Source: Caulobacter sp. S45 | GTDB taxonomy: Bacteria; Pseudomonadota; Alphaproteobacteria; Caulobacterales; Caulobacteraceae | Assembly (NCBI RefSeq): GCF_903642205.1 | Contig: NZ_CAHJWH010000012.1 | Coordinates: 1-37,117 of the forward strand | Length of the DNA: 37,117 nt | Reading direction: 5' to 3' | In this document: positions 17,677 to 27,414 of the stretch, one piece after another | Layout: every line of letters starts with the position of its first letter | Position numbering within the stretch: position 1 is the first letter of the stretch | Notes under the pieces: generated by a model | Databases searched by the model: none | The model's input: only the letters and a program-made list of their open reading frames with translations | Told to the model about the DNA's origin: nothing | Program-made: the position numbers and the translations under genes

Positions 17677-17830
17677 TTATCCTCCCCTGCGCAGCGGGGG
17701 AGGGGGACCACGCGGCACGCGGGGTGGAGGGGGCTGTAGGGCGCCGCACTCTCCGCCGGACCGGCCAGCGAGCCCCCCTCACCAGGCTTCGCCCGGTCAT
17801 CTCCCCCTGCTGCGCAGGGAGAGATAAGAG
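17677..17830. repeat. Dispersed palindromic repeat, family A, copy 3
   Basis: It runs from TTATCCTCCCCTGCGCAGCG to CCCTGCTGCGCAGGGAGAGATAAG, with inner hairpins. The ends are complementary to each other and match copy 1 closely. It occupies the gap between the synthetase gene and the thiolase gene. A separate short palindrome, CCTCCTCCTCGAGGGGGAGG, follows at about 17848-17870. Together they suggest transcription ends here. Confidence 0.85.
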
Positions 17831-17935
17831 TCTGCCGCCAGCTGCGATTGCCTCCTCCTCGAGGGGGAGGGAGACGTGCACCGCTGGCCGGACGCCACGA
17901 ACGCCTTATCTGAGCTGGACTTGAGGAGCACCGAC

Positions 17936-19138
<1,203 letters not shown>

Positions 19139-19162
19139 CACGCCACACCCCGGAGCCGCCCC

Positions 19163-19837
19163 TTGCTATTTGAAGACGTCGTCCGCCAGCGCCGCTCCGT
19201 GCGCGCCTTCCGCCCCGACCCCGTGCCGCTCGCCCTGGTGCGCGAGCTGCTGCAGACGGCTTCCCGCTCGCCGTCGGGCACCAACATACAGCCCTGGAAG
19301 GTCCACGTGGTGGCAGGTCCGGTGCGCGACCGGCTGGTGCGCGAGGTGCTGGCCCACGCCGAGACCGATCCCGCCGACGCCACGGCCGAGTTCCCGCGCA
19401 CCAGCAAGCGCAAGGAGCCCTATCTCTCGCGCATGCGTACGCTCGGCAAGGACATGTACGGCCGCATCGGCATCGCCAAGGGCGATGAGGCGGCGAGCAA
19501 GGCTCAGTGGGCGCGCAACTGGAGCTTCTTCGACGCGCCCGTGGGTCTGGTCTTCACGATCGACAAGGACCTCGACTCCATGAGCTTCCTGGACGTGGGC
19601 ATGTTCATGCAGTCCTTGATGCTGGCTGCCAAGGTCCGCGGCCTTGACACCTGCGCCCAGGGCGCCTGGAACCTGTACTGGACGGTGACGCGCCGGGTGC
19701 TGTCGATCCCCGAAAACGAATACATCATCGTCGGCATGTCGCTGGGCTATGCCGACCCGGTCCACCCGGTGAACGGTGTGGTGTCGGAGCGTGAACCGCT
19801 CGACGCTTTCGCGACCTTCCACGGCTTCGAGGGCTGA
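19163..19837 (+). CDS. Flavin-dependent nitroreductase
   Basis: A 224-residue nitroreductase-fold protein, probably an FMN enzyme using NAD(P)H. The phosphate-binding RRSVRAFR near the start, SRSPSGTNIQPW at about 36, and the late IIVGMSLGYAD segment are family features. TTG at 19163 is used as start, with GGAG 8 bases upstream; it is 24 bp after the thiolase stop, so the two may be cotranscribed. Substrate unknown; nitro-aromatics or quinones are typical. Confidence 0.87.
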   Translation: MLFEDVVRQRRSVRAFRPDPVPLALVRELLQTASRSPSGTNIQPWKVHVVAGPVRDRLVREVLAHAETDPADATAEFPRTSKRKEPYLSRMRTLGKDMYGRIGIAKGDEAASKAQWARNWSFFDAPVGLVFTIDKDLDSMSFLDVGMFMQSLMLAAKVRGLDTCAQGAWNLYWTVTRRVLSIPENEYIIVGMSLGYADPVHPVNGVVSEREPLDAFATFHGFEG

Positions 19838-19939
19838 GATTCGCTTTCGGTCGAGCATCCGCCTCCACCGACACCGGCCGGCATGGTATGACGACCATCG
19901 TGACGGACGCGGGGGGATCCGTCCGAGGGAAGGACCGAC

Positions 19940-20605
19940 GTGCCGACCGAACTCCCCGCCCGACCCCACTACCCGACCCCTGCCGCCCGCATGGCGGACC
20001 TCGTCATCCACCTGATCGGGCTGGTCACCGCCCTATTCGGCGGAGGCGTACTGCTGGGCCTGGCATTGGGCCTGGGCCGGCTCAGCCAGGCCGGCGCGGT
20101 GGGGGTCTATGCGGGTGGCCTGCTGATGATGCTCGGCTTCTCCACCGCCTACAACTTCGCCACCGAGCGGCGGCGGCCGCTGTTCCGCCGCCTGGACCAT
20201 GCCGGCATCTTCCTGATGATCGCCGGCTCCTACACACCCTTCACCACCCACGTGCTCACCGGCGCCTGGGCCTGGGGCATGACCCTGGCGGTCTGGGCGA
20301 TCGCGCTGCTCGGCGCGCTCGGCAAGCTGTTGCTGCCGGGCATGGGGCGGCGGGTCTGGATCGGGCTGTATCTGGCGCTCGGCTGGATCGTGCTGGTGGC
20401 GCTGAAGCCCATTGTGGAGGGGCTGTCGTGGGTCACCCTGATGCTGCTGGCGCTGGGCGGGGTGGTCTACACCACCGGCATCTTTTTCTACGTCAACAAG
20501 CGGCTGAAGTATTATCGCGCCATCTGGCACGGCCACGTGGTCGCCGCCGCCGGCGTTCACTGGGTGGCGATCCTCACCGGCGTGGTGCTCGCCTCGGCGC
20601 ACTAG
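19940..20605 (+). CDS. Hemolysin III/YqfA-type PAQR membrane protein
   Basis: A 221-residue inner-membrane protein with about seven hydrophobic helices. It has the family residues in RRLDHAGIFLMIAGSYTPF and the final IWHGHVVAAAGVHW, where conserved Asp and His bind a metal in the related adiponectin receptors. GTG at 19940 has AAGGA about 7 bases upstream. In bacteria these proteins are linked to membrane-lipid homeostasis; true haemolytic activity is not implied. Confidence 0.9.
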   Translation: MPTELPARPHYPTPAARMADLVIHLIGLVTALFGGGVLLGLALGLGRLSQAGAVGVYAGGLLMMLGFSTAYNFATERRRPLFRRLDHAGIFLMIAGSYTPFTTHVLTGAWAWGMTLAVWAIALLGALGKLLLPGMGRRVWIGLYLALGWIVLVALKPIVEGLSWVTLMLLALGGVVYTTGIFFYVNKRLKYYRAIWHGHVVAAAGVHWVAILTGVVLASAH

Positions 20606-20673
20606 GACGCGGAGGAACGGCCAAGGTCAGGTTGGCCCTTGCCGGGGCCGGCCGCTTCGGCCAGACTTCAGCG

Positions 20674-21042
20674 ATGATAGTAGCGACGAGTTTGGCCGCC
20701 CTGGCGCTCCTGGGCGCAGATGTCGCGGCCGTTCCGTCGGGCGCGCAGGTGCTTGAGCCGGCCTTCGGCGGCACCATCGTCTCGACCTATGCCGACGGAA
20801 GCGTTTCAAAACTGTGGCTGAACCGGGACGGCACCTTCACTTCCGAGGGCCGCCACCATGACAGGCGCGCCGGACGCTGGATCGTGAAGGGCCACGATGT
20901 GTGCCTGAGTCAGCTGAAGCCCTTTCCGATCCCCTTCGCCTCCTACTGCCAGCCCATCCCCGCAGTCGCCCTGACCGACACCTGGACCGGCAAGGCCGTC
21001 ACTGGAGAGCCGATCACCAACCGGCTGGTGGCGGAGCGCTGA
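20674..21042 (+). CDS. Small secreted protein of unknown function
   Basis: A 122-residue protein with a hydrophobic N-terminus (MIVATSLAALALLGADVAA) that looks like a signal peptide, then a short mature domain rich in beta-type segments (GTIVSTYADGS, LWLNRDGTFTSEGR, GRWIVKGHDVCLSQ). Two cysteines (VCLSQ and SYCQP) are placed to form one disulfide. No family recognised. The ATG at 20674 has no strong Shine-Dalgarno. It ends 20 bp before the flavin monooxygenase start and may be cotranscribed with it. Confidence 0.6.
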   Translation: MIVATSLAALALLGADVAAVPSGAQVLEPAFGGTIVSTYADGSVSKLWLNRDGTFTSEGRHHDRRAGRWIVKGHDVCLSQLKPFPIPFASYCQPIPAVALTDTWTGKAVTGEPITNRLVAER

Positions 21043-21061
21043 GGGCGCCCGCTCTTCTCGC

Positions 21062-22591
21062 TTGAGCACCTCATCGACCCTGCTGCGGCCGGAGGAGGTC
21101 CAGCTCTCCGCACGAACTGAGCTGGACTACGAGGTCGGCGTGATCGGCGCGGGCTTCGCCGGCCTGACCGCCGCGGTCCAGCTGCTGGGCGCCGGTCGCG
21201 CCTCACTGGCGGTGTTCGAGCGGGCGGACGAGCTCGGCGGCGTGTGGCGGGACAACGTCTATCCGGGATGCGCCTGCGACGTACGTTCCCACCTTTACGC
21301 CATCGCCTCCGACCCCAACCCTGACTGGCCGTCAGGCTATGCGCGCCAGGCCGACATCCTGGCCTATCTGAAGCGGGTCGCGGACCACCGGGACGTGGCC
21401 CGCCGCATCCAGTTCGGCGTGGACATCGTGGAGGCGCGCTTTCTGGAAGCGACGAGCTGCTGGCGTCTGACCGATGCGGGCGGCGGCGTGCGCCACGTGC
21501 GCGTGCTGATCCTGGCCTCAGGGCCGCTGAATCGCCCATCCTTTCCGGCCATTCCTGGGATCGAGCGCTTCGGCGGAAGCTTCGTGCACTCCTCGGCCTG
21601 GGACACCTCGCTGGACCTGACGGGCAAGCGGGTGGCGGTGATCGGGACCGGAGCCAGCGGTGTTCAGATCATCCCAAGCATCGCAGGCCGGGTGGGGAGG
21701 CTGACCGTGTTCCAGCGCTCCGCCCCCTGGGTCATGCCGCGAGGCGACCGGCGCACCACGCGCCTTGAGCGCTGGCTGTTCCGCCGCCTTCCCTTCACTC
21801 AGGCGCTGGTGCGCAGCGCGATCTACTGGGCGCTGGAGGGGGTGGGCTCCGCCTTCTTCGGCAATGAGGCGCTGGCGCGGATGCTTCGGGCCGTGGCATT
21901 GCGCAAGCTGAAGCGCGAAGTGCGCGATCCGCAGGTGCGGGCCAAGCTTACGCCGGACTACGCCATCGGCTGCAAGCGTCTGACCGTGTCGGACGACTTC
22001 CTGCCCACCTTCGACCGCGAGAACGTGGAGCTGGTCACCGATCCGATCGCCGAGATCACGCGTGAGGGCGTCCGGACCCGAAGCGGAGGAGAGTATCGGC
22101 TCGACCACATCGTCTTCGCCACCGGCTTCATCGTCGCCGACCCGGACGACTTCCTGCGGGTGGTGGGCCGCGGCGGGCGGGTGCTGCCCGAGCAGTGGGC
22201 TGAGGAGGGGGCGCAGGCCTTCCGCGGCGTGACGGTCGCGGGTTATCCAAACCTGGCCATGCTGCTCGGACCGAACTCGGCGCTGAGTTACTCTTCGGTG
22301 ATCCACGTCGTGGAGAGCCAGATGCGCTACGTGCTGACGTATCTGGAGGCGCTGGATGCGGCCGGTCCTAAGGCGGCGCTCGACGTGCGTCCCGAAGTCC
22401 AGGCCGCCTTCAACACCGCCGTCCAGGCCAAGCTCGCGGGCACGGTCTGGGCCAGCGGCTGCCGCAGCTGGTATCTGGACCGGGCCGGGCGCAACGCCGG
22501 CGTCCTGCCGGAACCGGGCTGGCGCTATAGGCGGCGGATGTCTCGTTTCGATGCGGACGCGTACGAGGTGGTCCGAATGGTCCGGAGCTAG
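21062..22591 (+). CDS. Flavin-containing monooxygenase, Baeyer-Villiger type
   Basis: A 509-residue FAD/NADPH monooxygenase. The first dinucleotide fold is GVIGAGFAGLTAA near residue 26. The Baeyer-Villiger fingerprint FxGxxxHxxxWD is present as FGGSFVHSSAWD at about 171. The second fold is VAVIGTGASGVQI, and ATGF occurs late. Relatives insert oxygen next to ketone carbonyls to give esters or lactones. TTG at 21062 has only a weak GAGGG upstream, so the start is uncertain by a few codons. It is convergent with the acyl-AMP ligase/reductase gene; 122 bp separate the two stops and hold nothing I recognise. Confidence 0.9.
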   Translation: MSTSSTLLRPEEVQLSARTELDYEVGVIGAGFAGLTAAVQLLGAGRASLAVFERADELGGVWRDNVYPGCACDVRSHLYAIASDPNPDWPSGYARQADILAYLKRVADHRDVARRIQFGVDIVEARFLEATSCWRLTDAGGGVRHVRVLILASGPLNRPSFPAIPGIERFGGSFVHSSAWDTSLDLTGKRVAVIGTGASGVQIIPSIAGRVGRLTVFQRSAPWVMPRGDRRTTRLERWLFRRLPFTQALVRSAIYWALEGVGSAFFGNEALARMLRAVALRKLKREVRDPQVRAKLTPDYAIGCKRLTVSDDFLPTFDRENVELVTDPIAEITREGVRTRSGGEYRLDHIVFATGFIVADPDDFLRVVGRGGRVLPEQWAEEGAQAFRGVTVAGYPNLAMLLGPNSALSYSSVIHVVESQMRYVLTYLEALDAAGPKAALDVRPEVQAAFNTAVQAKLAGTVWASGCRSWYLDRAGRNAGVLPEPGWRYRRRMSRFDADAYEVVRMVRS

Positions 22592-22713
22592 AGCCCGGCG
22601 CGTTCGGGTGGACTCGGCTCCGCCTGCGTCGGCCTCATCCCAAGCCTGTCGAGAGGTGCGACGCCGCGGTGCGCCCGGGGGGTCGCCTGCGGCGATGCCA
22701 CGCTCGTTCTGCG

Positions 22714-25700
22714 CTAAGCCGCGTCCTGCTCCACCAGGGCCTCACGCGGCAGCTCCACCAGCCCCGTCCGCTGCATGAAGCGGAGCATGCCGAGCACGGT
22801 GTCTTCCAGCGAGGGATCAGGCCGTCCCGCCGAGGTCAGCGCCCGGGCGGCCTGGTAGTCGCCGCTGTCGTAGCGTTTGAACTCCATGGCCGAGATGTTG
22901 TCGATGGAGCCCACCAGGAAGTCCAGCAGCGGGAACAGCAGGTCCTCGCGCGTGCAGCGGCGGATCACCTCCGGCACGAAGGAGGGTAGGTCGAAGTATT
23001 CGAAGGTACGCCCCGTCAGCTCGGTGATGATGTTGGTGACATCGATCATGTTGGCGTAGTCGTCGCGCGTCACGTGGAAGGTCCCGCCCGCGGTCTGGGG
23101 CAGGTTGGAGATCGCCACGATGTTGTCGGCGGTCACGTCGGCCGGCATGAAGCTGACCTGGTTCAGCGCATCGGCGCCCAGGCCGTACTTGATCATGAAG
23201 GCCAGCAAGCGCAGCGTTATGTCGAAGTTCGCGCCGTCGCCGTTCACCGCCGGCGTCACCAGCGCCGGGCGGAAGACGCGTGTGGTCAGGCCCTTGGACC
23301 GGGCGTCGAGCACCACCTGCTCGGCGGTCCACTTGGACTGGCTGTAGCCGAAGTCGAGCAGCTCCATGTCGGCGTTGGAGTCGGTCTCGTAGAGCACGTC
23401 CTTGGTCGCCCATCCGAAGATGAAGGTGGTGGAGACGTAGTTGAACACCTTGGGCCGGCCGGCGAAGGCAAGCTTCAGCACCTCGTTGGTGCCGGCCACA
23501 TTGGCTGAACGCATGCGCTTGTAGCTGAACAGGTAGTTCACCATCGCGCCGTTGTGGTAGATGGTGTCGATCTCGCCGGCGAGCTTGTCCCAGGTCTCCG
23601 GCGCCAAGCCCAGTCCCTCCTCGTCCAGGTCGCCGCAGACGGCCACCACGCGGCGGTCGAAGCTCCGCCAGAACTCCGCGTCGCGCTTGGAGGTCTCGCC
23701 GATGGCGGTGCGCAGCCGCTTGGCGGCGTTCTCCGGGTTGGCGCCTCGCACCAGGGCGTAGATCTTGGCCTTGGTCTGGTGCAACAAACTGGTGAGCAGG
23801 AACGGGCCCAGGAATCCCGTGGCGCCGGTGAGCAGGATGCGCTCGGGCGGGTGCGGCGGGGTCGCGCCATCCTGTGGCAAGGGCTCGAACGCCAGCCGCC
23901 GATCAGCGGACATCAGCGCGTCCTCCTCACTTCGGCGAGTGGCGTCCAGATTGGTCAGGGCCAGGCGCACCTGGGCGACGGCGGTCTCGGGAGCGTCCTC
24001 GAAGCGGTGGGCCAGGCGGAACAGCTCGGCGATGCTCATCTGCTGGACCAGACGGATGTCCACCTGCTCGGCCAGCTCCTTGGCGCCGCGCTTCTCAAGC
24101 AGCTCGGAGAATTCGTGCATCAGCAGCACGAGGTCCAGGCTGTCCAGGCCGGCGTCGGTAAGCGAGTGGGTCTCCTCGCCCGTCAGCCGGTACTTGGCCT
24201 TGAAGAAGCCGAAGGGGGCCTCTTCGGCGTTGGCGTGTGCTTCCTCGTCGCTGGCGCGGTCGCGCACCAGCTCGATCAGGACCTTCATCTGGCCGGCTTC
24301 CCAGAGCTGGCGGGACTTCTGGCGCATCAGCTTGCCGGACGAGGTCTTGGGCAGCGACTTGGGCGCCACCAGCACCACGCGCCCAATCTCCAGGTTCAGC
24401 CGGGCGCGCACGCGCTGCACCACCTGCTCAAGGTCCGGGTGGGCGCGGGGGTTGGAGGCTTCGGCCAGGATCACGATCTCGCCGGTCGAGGCCTCCACCG
24501 CCGCGGCGCCGCTGGCGCGCACGCCGACGACCTGCTCGACGATGGCCTCCACGTCCTGGGGGTAGAAGTTCTGGCCGCGGACGATCAGCATGTCCTTGCG
24601 CCGGCCGCAGACATACAGCTCGCCCTTGTGCAGGAAGCCCATGTCGCCGGTCCGCAGGTACTGGCGGCCCCCCTCGTCGTTGGTGATCTCGGCGCGGAAC
24701 ACCTCCTGGCTCACCTCCGGGCGGTTCCAGTAGCCTTGCCCCTTGCTCCGGCCCGCGACCCAGATCTCGCCCACCGCGCCCTCGCAGGTCTTCACCGCGG
24801 TTTCGGGATCGACGATCTCGACCTCCACGTCGCCGAGCGGCCGGCCGCAGCTGAGGATGTGGATGGCGGCGGACACGTCGGCCACCTTGTCGGTCACCCG
24901 CACCCTGCCCTGGGCCAGCGCGTCCTTGTTCACCGACAGCGCCTCGCGCCCCCAGCTAGACACGGCTAGCGTGTTCTCCGCCAGGCCATAGGCCACCACG
25001 AAGCTTTCCGGCTTCAGGCCATAAGGCTCGAAGGTCTTCAGGAAGCTCCGGTAGACGTCCGGCTTGATCGGCTCGGCGGCGGCCATCAGCACGCGAAGCG
25101 ATCCCAGATCCAGCCGCTCCAGCACGTCCGGCGGGATGCGGCCGGGGCGCAGGCAGTGCTCGTAGGCGAAGTTGGGGGCCGAGGAGGCGGTGGCCCGGTA
25201 GCGCGAGATGGTGTCCAGCCACAGCGACGGCCGCTGGATGAAGGTGGAGGCGGAGAAGCCGTATAGCGTACCCCCACCGATGGCGGTGTTCATGTAATAG
25301 CCGATCAGACCCATGTCGTGGTGCTGGGGCAGCCAGCAGACGGTCACCGGCTCGTCATGGTCGAGCACCATGGAGAAGTTGGCCAGCACGTTGTCGTGGC
25401 TGACGATCACGCCCTTGGGCGCGCTGGTGGAGCCCGAGGTGTACTGCAGGAACAGGGTGTCGGTGCTGCGCGCGTCGTAGGGCGCGGGCGCGGACGCGGT
25501 CAGGTCCTCGGTGACGATCCAGGGCAGCGCGTTCAGCGACGCCCAGTCGGAACTCTGATGAGCAGCCAGCTGGTCCACGCCCTCCTGGGTCGCCAGCACG
25601 CCCGAGGCGCCGCAATCGCGCGCGACGTGCGCCATGCGGAACAGGGCCGCCGGGCCGCCTGCACCCATGGGGGCAGGCGTCGGGGCCGGGATCAGCCCCG

Positions 25701-25944
25701 CCTTGGCGCAGGCGAAGAAGGCGCAGATCATCTCCACGCCAGGGGGATAGGCCAGCAGCACCCGGTCGCCCGGCGCGAGACGATTGTCGGCGCCCAGGTG
25801 GCCAGCGAGCAGGGCGACGCGGCTCAGGAAGGTGGCATAGGTCAGGCTATCGACGATCTCGCCATGCGCGTCGAGGAAGACATAGAGCGGCTTGTCCGGC
25901 TGGCGGACCGCCCACTCCTCGACCGACGCAAGAACGCTACCCAT
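22714..25944 (-). CDS. Fatty-acyl-AMP ligase / acyl-carrier / thioester-reductase fusion
   Basis: A 1076-residue protein with three parts. An AMP ligase (1-~570) has LQYTSGSTSAPKGV (~170) and the FAAL-type WLPQHHDMGLIG. An acyl-carrier domain has Ser in GLDSLD (~600). A C-terminal NAD(P)H reductase of the Lys2/CAR type has LLTGATGFLG (~701) and YSQSKW (~865, the catalytic Tyr-xxx-Lys). Such an enzyme activates a fatty acid as acyl-AMP, loads it on its own carrier Ser and releases it reductively as an aldehyde, possibly an alcohol. No acyltransferase or ketosynthase is attached. A transcript probably starts near 26060-26090; it has no close neighbour on its strand, so pathway partners are unknown. 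Confidence 0.9.
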   Translation of the reverse strand: MGSVLASVEEWAVRQPDKPLYVFLDAHGEIVDSLTYATFLSRVALLAGHLGADNRLAPGDRVLLAYPPGVEMICAFFACAKAGLIPAPTPAPMGAGGPAALFRMAHVARDCGASGVLATQEGVDQLAAHQSSDWASLNALPWIVTEDLTASAPAPYDARSTDTLFLQYTSGSTSAPKGVIVSHDNVLANFSMVLDHDEPVTVCWLPQHHDMGLIGYYMNTAIGGGTLYGFSASTFIQRPSLWLDTISRYRATASSAPNFAYEHCLRPGRIPPDVLERLDLGSLRVLMAAAEPIKPDVYRSFLKTFEPYGLKPESFVVAYGLAENTLAVSSWGREALSVNKDALAQGRVRVTDKVADVSAAIHILSCGRPLGDVEVEIVDPETAVKTCEGAVGEIWVAGRSKGQGYWNRPEVSQEVFRAEITNDEGGRQYLRTGDMGFLHKGELYVCGRRKDMLIVRGQNFYPQDVEAIVEQVVGVRASGAAAVEASTGEIVILAEASNPRAHPDLEQVVQRVRARLNLEIGRVVLVAPKSLPKTSSGKLMRQKSRQLWEAGQMKVLIELVRDRASDEEAHANAEEAPFGFFKAKYRLTGEETHSLTDAGLDSLDLVLLMHEFSELLEKRGAKELAEQVDIRLVQQMSIAELFRLAHRFEDAPETAVAQVRLALTNLDATRRSEEDALMSADRRLAFEPLPQDGATPPHPPERILLTGATGFLGPFLLTSLLHQTKAKIYALVRGANPENAAKRLRTAIGETSKRDAEFWRSFDRRVVAVCGDLDEEGLGLAPETWDKLAGEIDTIYHNGAMVNYLFSYKRMRSANVAGTNEVLKLAFAGRPKVFNYVSTTFIFGWATKDVLYETDSNADMELLDFGYSQSKWTAEQVVLDARSKGLTTRVFRPALVTPAVNGDGANFDITLRLLAFMIKYGLGADALNQVSFMPADVTADNIVAISNLPQTAGGTFHVTRDDYANMIDVTNIITELTGRTFEYFDLPSFVPEVIRRCTREDLLFPLLDFLVGSIDNISAMEFKRYDSGDYQAARALTSAGRPDPSLEDTVLGMLRFMQRTGLVELPREALVEQDAA

Positions 25945-26197
25945 TGATCTCTCCGCCCGGCGACGAGGCGCACATCAGTTGCACGTGACAGGTCCGAGCG
26001 CCTAGCGGACTGCGGCGGATTGGCCCGTGCGGTGTCTCGGGCGGTCGGGATCACCGGCGCACTGCGGTGAAGGCGCGATAAGCTACGTCGTTAACATGCG
26101 AAAAGACGCCGTGCATCCTGAACATCGCGCGGCCTGGGGCCGCGGGGACGGCCGGCGAGCCCCGCCCCGGCCTCGAAGACCGGGCGGGGCTGCTGGA
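25945..26197. other. Intergenic region with a possible promoter and a strong stem-loop
   Basis: On the minus strand TTAACGACGTAGCTTATCGC includes a GCTTATC that resembles the Caulobacter -10 and could drive the acyl-AMP ligase/reductase gene, about 120-140 bp from its start. The long GC hairpin at 26158-26191 closes the upstream membrane-protein gene. No convincing ORF is present. Confidence 0.4.
26158..26191 (-). terminator. Strong stem-loop after the membrane-protein gene
   Basis: Arms AGCCCCGCCC and GGGCGGGGCT, extended by a bulged CGG/CCG, around a short loop. It begins 7 bp after the stop codon of the gene at 26198. No T-run follows on either strand, so it may stabilise the mRNA end or act with Rho rather than as a classic intrinsic terminator. 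Confidence 0.5.
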
Positions 26198-26929
26198 TCA
26201 GAGGGTCGTCGAGCCTGGGTGACGGCGCTCGACATAGGTGAAGCGCGGACGCTCCGTCCAACCGGGATGACGCGCGCCGGCGCGGGCGCCGAAGATGGCG
26301 GCGACCAGACCCAGAACCATGGCCAGGAACGTGCCGAACGCGGCGCTGGCGGTGGCTGCGGCCGTCTTGGTGGCGGCGGACTGGAGGGCGGCGGCGTCCT
26401 GCTGCTGGGTCGCGGCCTCGCCCTGGGCTGTCGCGGGGGACTGAGCTGTGGCGGGGGACTGGGCCGTGGCGGGGGACTGGGCTGTCATGCCACCGGTATC
26501 GGCTTGGCTGGAGGCGGACGCGTTGGCGCCTGACGTGGCCATGCCGGCGGTCTCAATGGCCGCATGGCTGAGGCCCGACAGGGCCGAACCCGCGATGAAC
26601 AGCACCGCCACGGAGGTGACGGCCCACACCGCTATGCCCTGGAGCGTGCCGCCATGGTGATCGGGATTGGCGGTGGAACGGCCGGCCACCCAGGCGCCGA
26701 AGCCCAGGGCGACCAGGTTGGCGAGGGCGACCCAGAGCATACCCACCACGCCCGAGATGGCGGCGGACTGGGTCGTGGGCGCCACGGCGAGCGCCGCCAC
26801 CCCGAGCGCCGCACCCAGCACGTTCAGCATGAAGGCCGTCACGATGGCGACCACCGCGCCCAGGAAGGTCGATCCCCAGGTCACCAGGGGGTAGGCGTAG
26901 TGCCGGTCCAACGGTCCAACGTCGCTCAT
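26198..26929 (-). CDS. Predicted stress-regulated membrane protein with AQSPAT repeats
   Basis: A 243-residue protein with about four membrane helices: STFLGAVVAIVTAFMLNVLG, GVVGMLWVALANLVALGFG, AVTSVAVLFIAGSALSGLS, and AAFGTFLAMVLGLVAAIFGA near the C-terminus. The loop before the last helix holds three tandem AQSPAT units, encoded by an 18 bp repeat. The N-terminal pattern WGSTFLGAVVA resembles alphaproteobacterial 'PhnA-like' membrane proteins. The ATG at 26929 has AGGAGG 7 bases upstream. An EcfG-type promoter lies about 45 bp upstream, which suggests general-stress control. Function unknown. Confidence 0.8.
   Translation of the reverse strand: MSDVGPLDRHYAYPLVTWGSTFLGAVVAIVTAFMLNVLGAALGVAALAVAPTTQSAAISGVVGMLWVALANLVALGFGAWVAGRSTANPDHHGGTLQGIAVWAVTSVAVLFIAGSALSGLSHAAIETAGMATSGANASASSQADTGGMTAQSPATAQSPATAQSPATAQGEAATQQQDAAALQSAATKTAAATASAAFGTFLAMVLGLVAAIFGARAGARHPGWTERPRFTYVERRHPGSTTL
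26424..26487. repeat. 18 bp tandem repeat, about 3.5 copies, in a coding region
   Basis: The unit GGCGGGGGACTGGGCTGT (with small changes) is repeated head to tail and encodes three AQSPAT units in frame on the minus strand. The length of 18 bp keeps the frame, so copy number can change without breaking the protein. Confidence 0.85.
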
Positions 26930-26973
26930 CTTGTCGCCTCCTCGCCGGCGATCAAGCGTCGCCCCGAAGGGTG

Positions 26974-26998
26974 AACGGCAGGGCGGGGACGCCGTTCC
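26974..26998 (-). promoter_or_regulatory. EcfG/SigT-type general stress promoter
   Basis: On the minus strand GGAAC (complement of 26994-26998) is followed by exactly 16 bp and CGTT (complement of 26974-26977). The alphaproteobacterial general-stress consensus is GGAAC-N16-17-CGTT. It predicts transcription from about 26965, some 35 nt before the start of the membrane-protein gene at 26929. Both elements match perfectly; the functional call is inference. Confidence 0.72.
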
Positions 26999-27018
26999 AT
27001 GGAGCCACGGCTTAACGG

Positions 27019-27034
27019 CCCGCGAAACCGCGGG
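27019..27034 (-). terminator. Short stem-loop after the small gene at 27037
   Basis: A perfect 6 bp stem CCCGCG/CGCGGG around a 4-base loop, directly after the stop codon of the gene at 27037-27231 and just upstream of the stress promoter. Without a T-run it is only a possible terminator. Confidence 0.4.
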
Positions 27035-27036
27035 GC

Positions 27037-27231
27037 TTAATGAAAGGCGGCGCTGACCTCGCGGGCGAGCCGGTAGGCTGGGAGATAACTGTACTCACGG
27101 TCCACCCGGATGCCTACGAGCCAATAGAACCCCTCAGGTCCTGTGATGGCGAGCGGCAGGGAGCCGCTGATGTGCGACTGCTCCGACCGCTCGAGCACGG
27201 CGCCGTCCGGCCCCTCGAACTGAATGATCAC
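27037..27231 (-). CDS. Small protein of unknown function
   Basis: A 64-residue soluble-looking protein (starts MIIQFEGPDGAVLE, ends REVSAAFH) with no signal or membrane segment. The start is a GTG (27229-27231) with a perfect AGGAGG 6 bases upstream, which makes it likely to be real. It lies just upstream of the stress-promoter-driven membrane gene on the same strand, separated by a hairpin. No family recognised. Confidence 0.65.
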   Translation of the reverse strand: MIIQFEGPDGAVLERSEQSHISGSLPLAITGPEGFYWLVGIRVDREYSYLPAYRLAREVSAAFH

Positions 27232-27414
27232 CCCCGACCTCCTGTGACGATGCTCCTTAGACTGCGTTCATCGACGCGCCGGGACCGTTAAGAAATCGCT
27301 TTGCCGGCCCGGTGGCGAGAGGGTCCGGCCGGTCTGCCTCAGACTTAGGCGGCGAAGGCGCCTCCGCCTCCGGATTGATCTCGGCGGAACGGACGGCCTC
27401 CACCGCCACCCGGC

